Assembly: GCA_020630095.1 (NCBI GenBank)
Contig: JAHDCD010000003.1
Span: 1-64,000 of the forward strand
Reading direction: 5' to 3'
Source of the DNA: Rickettsiales bacterium
Lineage (GTDB): Bacteria > Pseudomonadota > Alphaproteobacteria > Rickettsiales > UBA8987
DNA: 64,000 nt
The position numbers and the translations under genes are program-made. Positions 35,961-44,321 of the stretch are shown one piece after another (position 1 is the stretch's first letter; each line of letters begins with the position of its first letter). The notes beneath the pieces are model-generated. The model had not been told where the DNA came from. It ran no database searches and saw only the letters and a list, made by a program, of their open reading frames with translations.

Positions 35961-36830
35961 ATGGTTGTAAAGTTTGATAAAAAAATTAATTGCCCAGACA
36001 CGCTAACGAGTTACATACCTGAAATAGATAAGTTTTATAACTTTCATGAGGGTACTGCGGAAGCTATTAAAACTGGGTTTACTCATAATAAGAAGGTTTT
36101 AGTTACTGGATTGCATGGCTCTGGTAAAACTACGCATATTGAGCAAGTTGCCGCTAACTTAGGCTACCCGTGCGTACGCGTTAACTTGGATGGTCATATT
36201 GGGCGCATAGATTTAATAGGTCGCGATGCGATTGTTTTAAAAGATGGTAAACAAATTACCGAATTCCGTGAAGGTATACTGCCATGGGCAATGCGCAATG
36301 GGGTCGCGCTTATTCTTGATGAATATGATGCTGCTAGACCAGATATTTTATTTGTATTACAGCAGGTGCTAGAAGATAATGGTAAGCTAACTTTAGTTGA
36401 ACGTAATGAGATTATTGAGCCTCATGAAAATTTTAGACTATTTGCCACTACTAATACTATCGGTATGGGTGATGAGACTGGCTTGTATCAGGGGACTAAT
36501 ATTCTTAACCAAGGGCAGTTGGACAGGTGGAGCTTAGTTGTTGAGCTTAACTATATTGACCATGAAGATGAGGTTAAGATGATTAAGGATAAATTAGGTA
36601 AAGATACCAAGGAAATTGAATATATGGTTTCATTTGCGAATCTTACGCGCAACTCGTTTAGCCTAGGTGATATATCAGTTATTATGAGCCCGCGTGCAGT
36701 GCTTAACTGGGCTAATAATTGGCAGATTTTAGGCGATATTAAAAAGGCGTTTGAACTTTCTTACCTTAATAAAACGCCAACCGATGAGCGCGAGCTTCTT
36801 TGGCAGTTTTATGAAAAGTGCTTTGGATAA
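35961..36830 (+). CDS. cobS: CobS-like AAA+ ATPase
   Basis: 289-residue MoxR/AAA_5-type ATPase resembling the CobS subunit of aerobic cobaltochelatase. Walker A GLHGSGKTT (~50-58), HIGRIDLIGRD, Walker B ALILDEYDAARP and the sensor ATTNTIGMGDETGLYQGT fit this family. CobT or other cobalamin genes are not present. Alphaproteobacteria that lack B12 synthesis often retain cobS/cobT, so the real substrate may differ. The start at ATG 35961 gives a protein slightly shorter than usual. Confidence 0.82.
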   Translation: MVVKFDKKINCPDTLTSYIPEIDKFYNFHEGTAEAIKTGFTHNKKVLVTGLHGSGKTTHIEQVAANLGYPCVRVNLDGHIGRIDLIGRDAIVLKDGKQITEFREGILPWAMRNGVALILDEYDAARPDILFVLQQVLEDNGKLTLVERNEIIEPHENFRLFATTNTIGMGDETGLYQGTNILNQGQLDRWSLVVELNYIDHEDEVKMIKDKLGKDTKEIEYMVSFANLTRNSFSLGDISVIMSPRAVLNWANNWQILGDIKKAFELSYLNKTPTDERELLWQFYEKCFG

Positions 36831-36861
36831 AATCCCAAAATACCGAAATCCCAAAAACCCA

Positions 36862-37620
36862 CTATAGCTTAAATACCCTGTAATCTTCTTTTAGCCATTG
36901 TGGTGGGATTTGATGCTCTACTACCTTCCTATTAGCTGCGTAGGAATGGATTATTCTGACAAACTTCAGTTTCTCATTGCGAGGAAGTAACTTGTTGCTG
37001 ACGCGGCACAATTCGCTTAGCGATCCACGAAGTGGGAGCTTAGCATTTGCTACACAGCAAGGCGAAGCCGATGCGAGTACATCCATTGAGAGATCTACTT
37101 TCTTGGAGAAATCTGTTGATGGATCACTTCGTCGCTTTGCTCCTCGTGATGACGGCTTAAACTCTATTTCCGATATAATTGCACCGTGCTGGAAGTTACC
37201 TTTGAATGGGAATAGGATTATATCTCCAGCTGAAGCTTCGTTTAAACTTATTTGCGTTAAGTTATCTTGTAATTTCTTTAAGAAGTAATTGCCTTCGGGT
37301 CTGCGTTTGTAATTGGTTTCATCTAAGTTAGCGATTGGTGAACCGAGTTCTTTTAGAACACACATAATCAAGCCTATACAATCTACCCCCACCCCCTTTA
37401 ATCTGCCTTGATGTTTAAATGGCGTCCCCAAATAAGTTCTAGCTGTATTTATTAATTCTTGATTGCATAGTTTTTTTGGTCGCACGGGCATGGAAAACCG
37501 GTTCCCACTTTTCCTGCCCTTCGCTCCTATGCAATCTACCCCTACCCCCTTTAATCTGCCTTGGTGTTTAAATGGAGTTTCTAAATATTCGCGTGCCTTA
37601 TCTGTAATTTTATTCGTCAT
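36862..37620 (-). CDS. GTA/phage-type NlpC/P60 cell-wall peptidase, repeat-disrupted
   Basis: The core matches the phage/gene-transfer-agent NlpC/P60 peptidase family (TIGR02219-like; RcGTA g14): TPFKHQGRLKGVGVDCIGL (catalytic Cys), GDIILFPFKGNFQHGAII (His), RIIHSYAANRKVVEHQIP (third residue) and a C-terminal W..Y.VF. Two alterations: the N-terminal segment with the Cys motif is present twice (residues ~1-32 and ~52-83), separated by a 50-bp repeat. About 60 residues derived from a CATTGCGAG repeat are inserted between the His and the third catalytic residue. The ATG itself lies in another repeat. Probably inactive, though the frame is open. Confidence 0.82.
   Translation of the reverse strand: MTNKITDKAREYLETPFKHQGRLKGVGVDCIGAKGRKSGNRFSMPVRPKKLCNQELINTARTYLGTPFKHQGRLKGVGVDCIGLIMCVLKELGSPIANLDETNYKRRPEGNYFLKKLQDNLTQISLNEASAGDIILFPFKGNFQHGAIISEIEFKPSSRGAKRRSDPSTDFSKKVDLSMDVLASASPCCVANAKLPLRGSLSELCRVSNKLLPRNEKLKFVRIIHSYAANRKVVEHQIPPQWLKEDYRVFKL
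36973..37153 (-). repeat. CATTGCGAG-type repeat inside the NlpC/P60 gene
   Basis: Begins TCATTGCGAGGAAG and ends GCTCCTCGTGATGAC, the terminal inverted repeat of this family. At 181 bp it is longer than the other copies (37616, 43744, 52829) and may be a composite of two. It is translated in frame. Confidence 0.8.
37379..37620 (-). repeat. Tandem ~89-bp duplication in NlpC/P60 flanking a 50-bp repeat
   Basis: 37379-37467 and 37532-37620 are diverged copies (offset 153 bp, 51 codons), both encoding YLxTPFKHQGRLKGVGVDCI. Between them lies the 50-bp repeat. The coding frame is preserved. Confidence 0.8.
37478..37527 (+). repeat. 50-bp dispersed repeat (GGAAAACCGG type), copy 2
   Basis: GGTCGCACGGGCATGGAAAA...TTTTCCTGCCCTTCGCTCC, same length and orientation as 29887-29936. 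Here it is translated on the minus strand as part of the spacer between the two NlpC/P60 duplicates (KGRKSGNRFSMPVRP). Confidence 0.85.
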
Positions 37621-37713
37621 TGCGAGCCTTTAGATGAAGCAATCCATTAACAGATCTTGTTAACATATAGATCTCTCAATGGATCGCCGCGTCGCTACGC
37701 TCCTCGCGATGAC
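37616..37713 (+). repeat. CATTGCGAG-type repeat at the NlpC/P60 start codon
   Basis: GTCATTGCGAGCC...CGCTCCTCGCGATGAC, 98 bp, with an internal ATCCATTAACAGATC...TCTCAATGGAT inverted part. Its left end GTCAT supplies the ATG of the minus-strand NlpC/P60 gene. Confidence 0.85.
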
Positions 37714-37792
37714 GCACTAAATAAAAATATTGTTTTGAAAATGGTGCGGAAGAGTGTAAAAGGACATTCTTAGAAATTATAATAAATTAATT

Positions 37793-37861
37793 GTCATTCC
37801 CGCGAAGGCGGGAATCTCACTTCGCTTAATTCCCGAGATCCCCGATCAAGTCGGGGATGAC
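37793..37861 (+). repeat. RPE-like palindromic element upstream of argG
   Basis: GTCATTCCCGCGAAGGCGGGAATC and GATCCCCGATCAAGTCGGGGATGAC arms. It ends 15 nt before the argG ATG, so the argG leader and its ribosome-binding region abut the element. Confidence 0.9.
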
Positions 37862-37876
37862 ACAGTTAAATAAATC

Positions 37877-39082
37877 ATGATAAAAGATAACATTAAAAAG
37901 GTAGTTTTAGCATATTCTGGCGGGTTGGATACTTCGGTTATTCTGCACTGGTTGCGTGAAGAATATGATTGCGAAGTGGTAACATTTACCGCTGATTTAG
38001 GGCAAGGTGAAGATTTAGAACCTGTGCGCGAGAAGGCTGAAAAGCTAGGCATTAAAGAAATATTTATTGATGATTTGCGTGAAGAGTTCGTACGCGATTA
38101 CGTATTCCCTATGTTCCGTGCTAATACAGTTTATGAGGGTACTTATTTATTGGGAACGTCTATCGCGCGTCCGCTTATTGCTAAAAGGCAAATGGAAATT
38201 GCTGCGCAAGTTGGCGCGGATTCAGTAAGCCACGGCGCGACTGGTAAGGGTAACGACCAAGTGCGTTTTGAGCTTGGCTATTATTCGCAAGATCCATCTA
38301 TCCATGTTATTGCACCATGGAGAGAGTGGGACTTAAATTCGCGTACGAAGTTACTTGATTACGCTCGTGAGCGTCAAATACATATACCATCGCATAAGGT
38401 GGATGAGCCGCCATATTCTATGGATGCGAATATGCTGCATATATCTTATGAAGGGCGCGTTTTAGAAGACCCTTGGGCGAGATATGATGTTGATATGCCG
38501 TTATGGACTGTATCACCTGAGAAAGCTCCGGATAAGCCGACTGAAATTGAAATTGAATATGAAAAGGGCGACCCTGTTGCTATCAATGGTGAGAAGATGA
38601 GCCCTGCTACTATTTTAGAAACGCTTAATAAATTAGGTGCAGAAAATGGTATTGGCAGGCTTGATTTAGTTGAGAATCGCTTTGTTGGAATGAAAAGCCG
38701 CGGGGTTTATGAAACTCCGGGTGGAACAATTATGCTTGCAGCACATAGAGGTATAGAAAGCATTACGCTTGATAGGGAAGCAATGCACTTGAAAGATGAA
38801 TTAATGCCGCGCTATGCGAAGCTTATTTATAATGGTTTCTGGTTTGCGCCTGAACGTAATATGCTACAGGCGGCGATTGATGAGAGTCAGAAAAACGTAT
38901 GTGGTACAGTTGCTGTTAAATTATATAAAGGCAATGTTGAGGTTGTTGGCAGAAAATCTGAGAAGTCTATTTACTCAGAAGATATGGTAACTTTCGAGGA
39001 AGATGAGGTTTATAACCAACGCGATGCGGAAGGCTTTATTAAGCTTAACGCACTTCGTTTAAAGCTTGGGCATCGTGATTAA
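37877..39082 (+). CDS. argG: Argininosuccinate synthase
   Basis: Joins citrulline and aspartate with ATP in arginine synthesis. 401 residues, full length; ATP pyrophosphatase loop [10 protein letters not shown] (~13-22), [13 protein letters not shown] and APWREWDL are intact. It is followed by lpxB after 3 nt. Other arginine genes nearby: argD at 40841; argH and argJ/argB are not seen. Confidence 0.98.
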   Translation: MIKDNIKKVVLAYSGGLDTSVILHWLREEYDCEVVTFTADLGQGEDLEPVREKAEKLGIKEIFIDDLREEFVRDYVFPMFRANTVYEGTYLLGTSIARPLIAKRQMEIAAQVGADSVSHGATGKGNDQVRFELGYYSQDPSIHVIAPWREWDLNSRTKLLDYARERQIHIPSHKVDEPPYSMDANMLHISYEGRVLEDPWARYDVDMPLWTVSPEKAPDKPTEIEIEYEKGDPVAINGEKMSPATILETLNKLGAENGIGRLDLVENRFVGMKSRGVYETPGGTIMLAAHRGIESITLDREAMHLKDELMPRYAKLIYNGFWFAPERNMLQAAIDESQKNVCGTVAVKLYKGNVEVVGRKSEKSIYSEDMVTFEEDEVYNQRDAEGFIKLNALRLKLGHRD

Positions 39083-39085
39083 TTA

Positions 39086-40246
39086 GTGTCAAAAAAGTTT
39101 TACATAATTGCTGGTGAAGAAAGTGGCGATAATATTGGCTATAAGCTAATAGATGAGCTGGTTAGCCGTGATGATTCTTATGAGTTTTTTGGTGTTGGTG
39201 GCGACAAAATGAAGCTTGCAGGGGCTGACTCTAAAACTGGTGGTTTTGAGCGCCTATTCCATATGAAGCATATTATGCTTTTTGGATTCTTGGAGGTGTT
39301 GCCTCATATATTCAAGATTCGGAAACTAATTAAAGAAACTGTTAAGCATATTAAAGAGGTTCAGCCCGATTACTTAATTACCATAGATTCACCTGGTTTT
39401 AATTTTAGAGTTGCGAAGAAAATCCGTGAACTTGTGGCTCGTGGCAAGTTAAATACAAAAATTATCCATTATGTTGCGCCAACTATTTGGGCATATAAAG
39501 AGGAGCGAGCTAATAAAGTTAAAGAAATATACGACCATCAGCTATTAATTTTACCCTTTGAGAAGCCGTACTTTGATAAGTATAAAATTGAATCTACTTA
39601 TGTTGGCCACCCTGTAATGGAAGATAGCCATGAGTTTGATGGGTATTTTAGGGAAGATTTTAATATTGATGATAATCACCGCGTAGTTGGAATTTCTGCA
39701 GGTTCACGCAAGGGAGAAGTTAAGCGTTTATTACCTATATTTTTAAAGGCTGTTGGTAATTTTAAGGACGTATCTTTAGTGTTTCTTACTACGAAGAATA
39801 TGGAACATTTTGTATCTGAAATGACTGCGGATTTAAAAATTCCTGCTTATGTTATTTCGGATGATGAAACGAAGGCGAAGGCGCGTGATGCTATAGATAT
39901 CGCGATTACCAAGTCTGGCACGAATACGTTAGAGTTTAGCCGTGATAATGTGCCGATAATTGTTGCCTATAAAGTTAACCCTATTACCGCGTGGTTAGTA
40001 CGTAGAATGGTTAAAATTAAGTATGTTAATCTTGTGAATTTAATTATGGGTAGAGAAGTTATACCAGAAATGATACAAGGTGACTGTAGCTCAAAAAAGA
40101 TTGCCGATAAGATGCTAGAGCTTGGAAGTGCTACTGCAAGAATGGAGCAAACAGACGCAGCAGCTGAGGCTTGTGAAATTATGGGTTATGGCGCGCGCAG
40201 TGCTACTAAAAATGCAGCAGATGCTATTTTAGGGATTAGGGATTAG
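39086..40246 (+). CDS. lpxB: Lipid-A-disaccharide synthase
   Basis: GT19 glycosyltransferase forming the lipid A disaccharide at the inner membrane, 386 residues. IIAGEESGD near the N-terminus, DSPGFNFRVAK, YVAPTIWAYKEERA and PVIVAYK-like NVPIIVAYKVNPIT are recognisable. It starts at GTG 39086, 3 nt after argG. It implies the cell makes lipid A. Confidence 0.95.
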   Translation: MSKKFYIIAGEESGDNIGYKLIDELVSRDDSYEFFGVGGDKMKLAGADSKTGGFERLFHMKHIMLFGFLEVLPHIFKIRKLIKETVKHIKEVQPDYLITIDSPGFNFRVAKKIRELVARGKLNTKIIHYVAPTIWAYKEERANKVKEIYDHQLLILPFEKPYFDKYKIESTYVGHPVMEDSHEFDGYFREDFNIDDNHRVVGISAGSRKGEVKRLLPIFLKAVGNFKDVSLVFLTTKNMEHFVSEMTADLKIPAYVISDDETKAKARDAIDIAITKSGTNTLEFSRDNVPIIVAYKVNPITAWLVRRMVKIKYVNLVNLIMGREVIPEMIQGDCSSKKIADKMLELGSATARMEQTDAAAEACEIMGYGARSATKNAADAILGIRD

Positions 40247-40255
40247 TGAAAGCGC

Positions 40256-40291
40256 CATCATTCTAACATTCTTAAGAATGTTAGAATGATG
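40256..40291. repeat. Perfect 36-bp palindrome downstream of lpxB
   Basis: CATCATTCTAACATTCTT followed by its exact reverse complement, with no loop. There is no T run, so it is not a typical terminator. It begins 10 nt after the lpxB stop and is followed 10 nt later by an RPE-like element. Confidence 0.85.
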
Positions 40292-40301
40292 AGCAAATGT
40301 T

Positions 40302-40369
40302 GTCATCCCTGACTTGATCCGGGATTTAAGGAAGCTCTGACAAGAGATTCCCGCCTTCGCGGGAATGAC
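40302..40369 (+). repeat. RPE-like palindromic element upstream of the GNAT gene
   Basis: GTCATCCCTGACTTGATCCGGG...GATTCCCGCCTTCGCGGGAATGAC, 68 bp. Its right end ATGAC supplies the first possible ATG (40365) of the GNAT frame. Confidence 0.88.
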
Positions 40370-40385
40370 AAAAAGAAGAGTGGAG

Positions 40386-40838
40386 ATGACAAAACTTGAT
40401 ATGAAAATAAGAAAATTAAATACCGATAATGATTTTGAGAGATGCTACAAAATCTTCAACCAGTTATATACAGGAATTGGTGATATTAGAGGCTATTCTT
40501 TTGATGAATATAAAACTCGTACGTTGGAATCTATCAATAATGGGTATAATTTTTTAGTAGCTGAAGATGGTGATAAAATATTAGCCTTCGTTGGCTATTC
40601 TATCGATTTCCGCTTCTATTGCGGTAAGTATTTACATGTTCACAACTTGGTTGTTGATGAAGAAATTAGGAAGTCTAATGTTGCAACTGACTTGTTAAAT
40701 TACTTAAAAGGCATCGCGAAAGATAATAAATGTGAAACCGTTTTAGCCGATTGCTATAATAATAATTTTGGTGCACATAAGTTCTTCCATAAAAATGATT
40801 TCCATATTCGTGGTTTTCATCTAAAATGTGACCTTTAG
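40386..40838 (+). CDS. GNAT family N-acetyltransferase
   Basis: ~150-residue acetyl-CoA-dependent acetyltransferase; the acetyl-CoA loop region LHVHNLVVDEEIRKSNVATDLL matches GNAT motif A (V.p..r..GiG..Ll), though the Gly of the P-loop is replaced. Substrate unknown. Starts at 40365 (inside the repeat), 40386 or 40401 are all possible; 40386 is chosen as the first ATG clear of the repeat, but family style would also suit 40401. It ends 2 nt before argD. Confidence 0.8.
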   Translation: MTKLDMKIRKLNTDNDFERCYKIFNQLYTGIGDIRGYSFDEYKTRTLESINNGYNFLVAEDGDKILAFVGYSIDFRFYCGKYLHVHNLVVDEEIRKSNVATDLLNYLKGIAKDNKCETVLADCYNNNFGAHKFFHKNDFHIRGFHLKCDL

Positions 40839-40840
40839 TT

Positions 40841-41998
40841 TTGTCATATATATTAAATAATTATTTCAGATTACCTATTGAAATTGAACGCGGTGAAGGT
40901 GCGCGTTTATTTGATGCCAATGGTAAGGAATATATTGATTTTATGGCTGGCATTGCGGTTAATTCGCTTGGTCATAACAATGAAAAGGTTAATAAGACTG
41001 CACATGAGCAGTTAGATAAAGTTAGTCATCATTCAAATTATTTTACCAACCCGTTACAAGAAAAGTTAGCGGAACGTTTATGTAAAATAGCTAATCAGGA
41101 TAAAGCGTTCTTTTGTTCATCTGGCTTAGAGGCCGTTGAAAGCGCTATTAAATTTATCCGTAAATACGGGGCGGAGCGCAAGAATGGTGCGTACGAAATT
41201 ATTACATTGAATAATGGTTTCCATGGACGTTCAATGGCTTGTATATCTGCTGGAGGTAACGATATTGCGCGCGATGGGTTTTACCCGCTACTTGATGGCT
41301 TTGTGCAGGTTGATAAGAATGATAAAAAAGCCCTAGAGAATGCTATAACGGAAAAAACTGCAGGGATTTTAGTTGAGCCGTTACAGGCTGAAGGTGGAAT
41401 TTATGCACTTTCTGAATCTTATATAAAATTTTTACGCAAAATTGCTGATGAGCATGATTTAATACTTTGTTTTGATGAGGTGCAATGCGGTTATGGGCGC
41501 ACGGGCGACACGTTATACCATCATCAGAAATTTGGAGTTGAAGCAGATATTATTGCATCTGCGAAAGGTATTGGTAATGGCTACCCGCTAGCGGTAGTTT
41601 TATTAAAAGATAAAGTAGGTGAATTAATTACCGCGGGAACGCATGGGTCTACTTATGGTGGTTCGCCATTATCTATGGCGATAGGTAATGCGGTACTAGA
41701 TATTATTGAAACTAATAATTTCTTAAAAGAGATTTCTAAGAAAGGGGATATCTTAAAAGAAGGAATTAGAAGCATTGCGCATGAATCTATTGCCGATGTG
41801 CGTGGGCATGGCTTGCTGGTTGGTATAGAGGTTAAGAATAATACGAAACAATTACTATTAAACTGCTATGAAAATGGCCTTGCTGTTACTAGCTGTTGCG
41901 GCGGTTCTGTGCTTAGAATCACACCACCATTAAATATTACTGAAGATGAAATACAGATTGGTCTTGAAAGGTTAGCTGATTCATTTAAAAACCTATAG
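40841..41998 (+). CDS. argD: Acetylornithine aminotransferase
   Basis: PLP-dependent class III aminotransferase, 385 residues. RGEGARLFDANGKEYIDFMAG, FCSSGLEAVESAIK, LCFDEVQCGYGRTG and the PLP lysine in SAKGIGNGYPLAVV are clear. It may also serve as succinyl-diaminopimelate aminotransferase. It starts at TTG 40841, 2 nt after the GNAT stop. A hairpin repeat (copy B) includes its stop codon. Confidence 0.93.
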   Translation: MSYILNNYFRLPIEIERGEGARLFDANGKEYIDFMAGIAVNSLGHNNEKVNKTAHEQLDKVSHHSNYFTNPLQEKLAERLCKIANQDKAFFCSSGLEAVESAIKFIRKYGAERKNGAYEIITLNNGFHGRSMACISAGGNDIARDGFYPLLDGFVQVDKNDKKALENAITEKTAGILVEPLQAEGGIYALSESYIKFLRKIADEHDLILCFDEVQCGYGRTGDTLYHHQKFGVEADIIASAKGIGNGYPLAVVLLKDKVGELITAGTHGSTYGGSPLSMAIGNAVLDIIETNNFLKEISKKGDILKEGIRSIAHESIADVRGHGLLVGIEVKNNTKQLLLNCYENGLAVTSCCGGSVLRITPPLNITEDEIQIGLERLADSFKNL

Positions 41999-42129
41999 AG
42001 AACTCTAAATGAGTCCTCTATAGATTAATTTTTTATTATTCGCTGGGCTTCGCCCGCGCAAAACAGCCACTTTCGATGGCTATTTTGATAGAAACCACTA
42101 AATGGCTAACGCCATTCAGCGGTTCCTAT
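41993..42129 (+). repeat. Multi-hairpin structured repeat, copy B
   Basis: Hairpin 1 CTATAGAG..CTCTATAG (41993-42023) contains the argD stop. Then comes a small GGGC-TTC-GCCC hairpin (~42045-42055). Hairpin 2 is CAAAA(C)AGCCA..TGGCT(A)TTTTG (~42059-42087). Hairpin 3 is 42089-42129 with two A-C mismatches. It ends 4 nt before the TTG start of mnhE. Confidence 0.75.
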
Positions 42130-42133
42130 AACG

Positions 42134-42613
42134 TTGATTAAAACAATATACATATTAGTACTAGCGCTTTTTTGGGTAATATTTAGCGCAATGTTTAAAA
42201 CTCCGCTTTTAGTATTAGGAGTGGTTTCATGCGTGATATCAATTTATTTCTCAATTAAGTTAGGTGCGTTTGAAAAGAGAGAATATAACCCGATATTCCT
42301 TAAGCCTCATGGTATATTGTATGGCTTATGGCTTATATGGGAAATTGTTGTTTCAAGCTTTAAAGTGGCATTAAAATCTGTGGGAAGAATTAATATTTCA
42401 CCACAATTCGCAAAAATTAGCACGCATCAAAAAACAGATATTGGCCGTGCAGTTTATGGTAATTCTATTACCTTAACACCTGGAACAATTTGCATGGGAA
42501 TAGAAGGTAATATCTGCTATGTGCATGGCTTAGATGAAGGTAACATTAAAGATCTTGATCATGTAAGCGGTGGTGGCGATATGGATAAGAAAGTGGAGTT
42601 TATTTACAGCTAA
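42134..42613 (+). CDS. mnhE: Na+/H+ antiporter subunit E (MrpE/MnhE)
   Basis: 159 residues. An N-terminal hydrophobic pair of helices is followed by the MnhE cytoplasmic domain with GNSITLTPGTICMGIE and YVHGLDEGN. Part of the multi-subunit Mrp-type cation/proton antiporter. It starts at TTG 42134, directly behind a hairpin repeat, and overlaps mnhF by one base. Confidence 0.9.
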   Translation: MIKTIYILVLALFWVIFSAMFKTPLLVLGVVSCVISIYFSIKLGAFEKREYNPIFLKPHGILYGLWLIWEIVVSSFKVALKSVGRINISPQFAKISTHQKTDIGRAVYGNSITLTPGTICMGIEGNICYVHGLDEGNIKDLDHVSGGGDMDKKVEFIYS

Positions 42614-42870
42614 TGATTGAACATTACATAGGAATAGTAATTTTATTGGCTTTGATGCTTTTAATAACCATTAGGTTAATCTTAGCAAAAAATATCAGTA
42701 ATAGAATTTTAGCATTAAACGTATTTGGTACACTTACGGTGTTATTAATCTTAGTTTATTCTGCGGTGATAAAAGATTTTATGTATCTTGATGTTGCGGC
42801 AGTTTATGTATTGATTAACTTTATTACAACTGTTGGTTTACTACGCTACTACAAGAGTGGGCAGTTATAA
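42613..42870 (+). CDS. mnhF: Na+/H+ antiporter subunit F (MrpF/MnhF)
   Basis: 85 residues with three TM helices. The family pattern RLILAKNISNRILALNVFG and LDVAAVYVLINFITTVGLLRY is present. Start ATG at 42613 overlaps the mnhE stop (TAATG), indicating coupling. Confidence 0.88.
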   Translation: MIEHYIGIVILLALMLLITIRLILAKNISNRILALNVFGTLTVLLILVYSAVIKDFMYLDVAAVYVLINFITTVGLLRYYKSGQL

Positions 42871-42882
42871 AATTAAGAAACT

Positions 42883-43182
42883 ATGATGATTGAATCTATT
42901 ACATATGCGATTGGAATGGGCTTGTTTATTATAGGCTTATTCTTTGCTATTACTGGCGTTATTGGCGTATTAAGAATGCCCAATGTATTCGCGCGCTTAC
43001 ACCCTGCTGGCGTGGTAGATACAGCCTCTATGATATTTATATCACTAGGTTTAATACTTACTGAAGGTTTTGGGTTCTTATCACTAAAAATAATTATAAT
43101 TTGTTTATTCGCGCTTATTACTTCTGCAACGGCATGTAATATTTTAGCAAAAATAGCATTAGAGGAGCGCAGGCAGGATTAA
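42883..43182 (+). CDS. mnhG: Na+/H+ antiporter subunit G (MrpG/MnhG)
   Basis: 99 residues, three TM helices, with the diagnostic GVIGVLRMPNVFARLHPAGV followed by DTASM. Third gene in the E-F-G-B run; 12 nt from mnhF and 7 nt from the next gene. Confidence 0.92.
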   Translation: MMIESITYAIGMGLFIIGLFFAITGVIGVLRMPNVFARLHPAGVVDTASMIFISLGLILTEGFGFLSLKIIIICLFALITSATACNILAKIALEERRQD

Positions 43183-43189
43183 TCATTCA

Positions 43190-43735
43190 ATGACCTTCTT
43201 AGAAAATAACATTCAAGATATATTGCTGGTTGGTTTGCTTTCGCTACTTACCTTAATATCTTTATTTGCCATTTTTACGCGTAACTTAGTTACCTCTACT
43301 TTATTACTTTCAGTATTTAGTTTGGTAATGGCATTATTATACTTAGTGCTTCAAGCGCCAGATGTTTCAATAACTGAAGCCGCAGTAGGTGGCGGTATAT
43401 CCACCCTACTCTTTATAGCTGCTATTAGCTTAGTTGGCGAATATGAAGAGAAAGTGAAGTTTAACTATGAATATATTATTGGACTTATAGTTGTTGGCTT
43501 ATTTATTGGCTTTATGGCTTATACATCTACCTTTTTACCTGAATTTGGTACATCGGCAGGTGTTGTTAACGAACATTTAGCAAATTCGTTCTTAACTAAT
43601 TCTTACAATGATATTGGCATTCCTAATGTAGTTACCTCTGTATTAGCAAGCTATCGTGGCTTTGATACGCTTGGCGAAGTATTCGTTATCTTTACCGCCG
43701 GTTTATCTATCTGGATTCTTTTAAAGAGAGATTAG
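43190..43735 (+). CDS. mnhB: Mrp antiporter subunit B-like (DUF4040-type) membrane protein
   Basis: 181 residues, about five TM helices. The first half carries the DUF4040/MbhD-type pattern VLQAPDVSITEAAVGGGIST. The second half has VVTSVLASYRGFDTLGEVFVIF, which corresponds to the tail of MrpA/MbhE-like proteins preceding MnhB. It is the last gene of the run; subunits A, C and D needed for a working antiporter are not in this window. Confidence 0.8.
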   Translation: MTFLENNIQDILLVGLLSLLTLISLFAIFTRNLVTSTLLLSVFSLVMALLYLVLQAPDVSITEAAVGGGISTLLFIAAISLVGEYEEKVKFNYEYIIGLIVVGLFIGFMAYTSTFLPEFGTSAGVVNEHLANSFLTNSYNDIGIPNVVTSVLASYRGFDTLGEVFVIFTAGLSIWILLKRD

Positions 43736-43743
43736 GCGGTGTC

Positions 43744-43818
43744 GTCATTGCGAGGATCTGAAAGATCCGTGGCAATCTCATGAGATCACCACGCTCACTT
43801 ACGTTCGCTCGTGATGAC
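43744..43818 (+). repeat. CATTGCGAG-type repeat after the mnh genes
   Basis: GTCATTGCGAGGATCTGAAAGATCCG... ending GCTCGTGATGAC, 75 bp, with internal GGATCTGAAAGATCC hairpin. Between the mnh operon and the rpsT terminator. Confidence 0.8.
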
Positions 43819-43861
43819 GCTGTAACCTTAGTATAAATTAAAATTTACTATATTTCAGAAG

Positions 43862-43896
43862 CTTAAAAAGAAACGCCCCCGAATAAATTCGAGGGC
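43862..43896 (-). terminator. Rho-independent terminator of rpsT
   Basis: On the minus strand GCCCTCGAA-TTTA-TTCGGGGGC is followed by GTTTCTTTTT: a 9-bp stem with one G-T pair and a T-rich tail, ~47 nt after the rpsT stop. Confidence 0.88.
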
Positions 43897-43942
43897 TAGG
43901 GAGGGAGGTTATTTCTTAAATTAATTAACTATTACGAGCTAA

Positions 43943-44215
43943 TTATTTTGCAAGTACTAATTTCTTAACAGCGCTATTTAATCTAGAAATTTTTCTAGAA
44001 GCTTGTTCTTTCTTGAATACACCTTTAGTAACTGCTCTTGAAAGTTCTGACTGAGCAGTGATTAGATTAGCCTTAGCTTGATCCTTATCACCTGCTTCAA
44101 TAGCAGTAACAACTTTCTTAATTGCAGTTCTAACTCTTGAACGACGCGCAGTATTACGCTCTGTTCTAGTTTCAGTTTGTAAAATTGATTTCTTTGTTGC
44201 AGTATGATGAGCCAT
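43943..44215 (-). CDS. rpsT: 30S ribosomal protein S20
   Basis: 90 residues, full length, lysine/arginine-rich three-helix protein: HHTATKKSILQTETRTERN, RSRVRTAIKKV, SELSRAVTKGVFKKEQASRK and ISRLNSAVKKL. Monocistronic with its own terminator; upstream sequence GAAACATGG with GAGAAAC gives a weak ribosome binding site. Confidence 0.97.
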   Translation of the reverse strand: MAHHTATKKSILQTETRTERNTARRSRVRTAIKKVVTAIEAGDKDQAKANLITAQSELSRAVTKGVFKKEQASRKISRLNSAVKKLVLAK

Positions 44216-44321
44216 GTTTCTCTTCCTCGGTTGGGCAAGATTATTACTTAAAAAGATGCCTTAAGTCAAGGTGTAATTGGATTAAAAGTAAATATTCCTT
44301 ATATTTTATTAACAAAATTAA

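Noticed and set aside
29887-37527. The two 50-bp repeats as ends of a 7.6-kb composite transposon
   Set aside because: They are direct, lie in a terminator loop and in a peptidase gene, and the interval includes tRNA-Asp and cobS-like core genes. No transposase is present.
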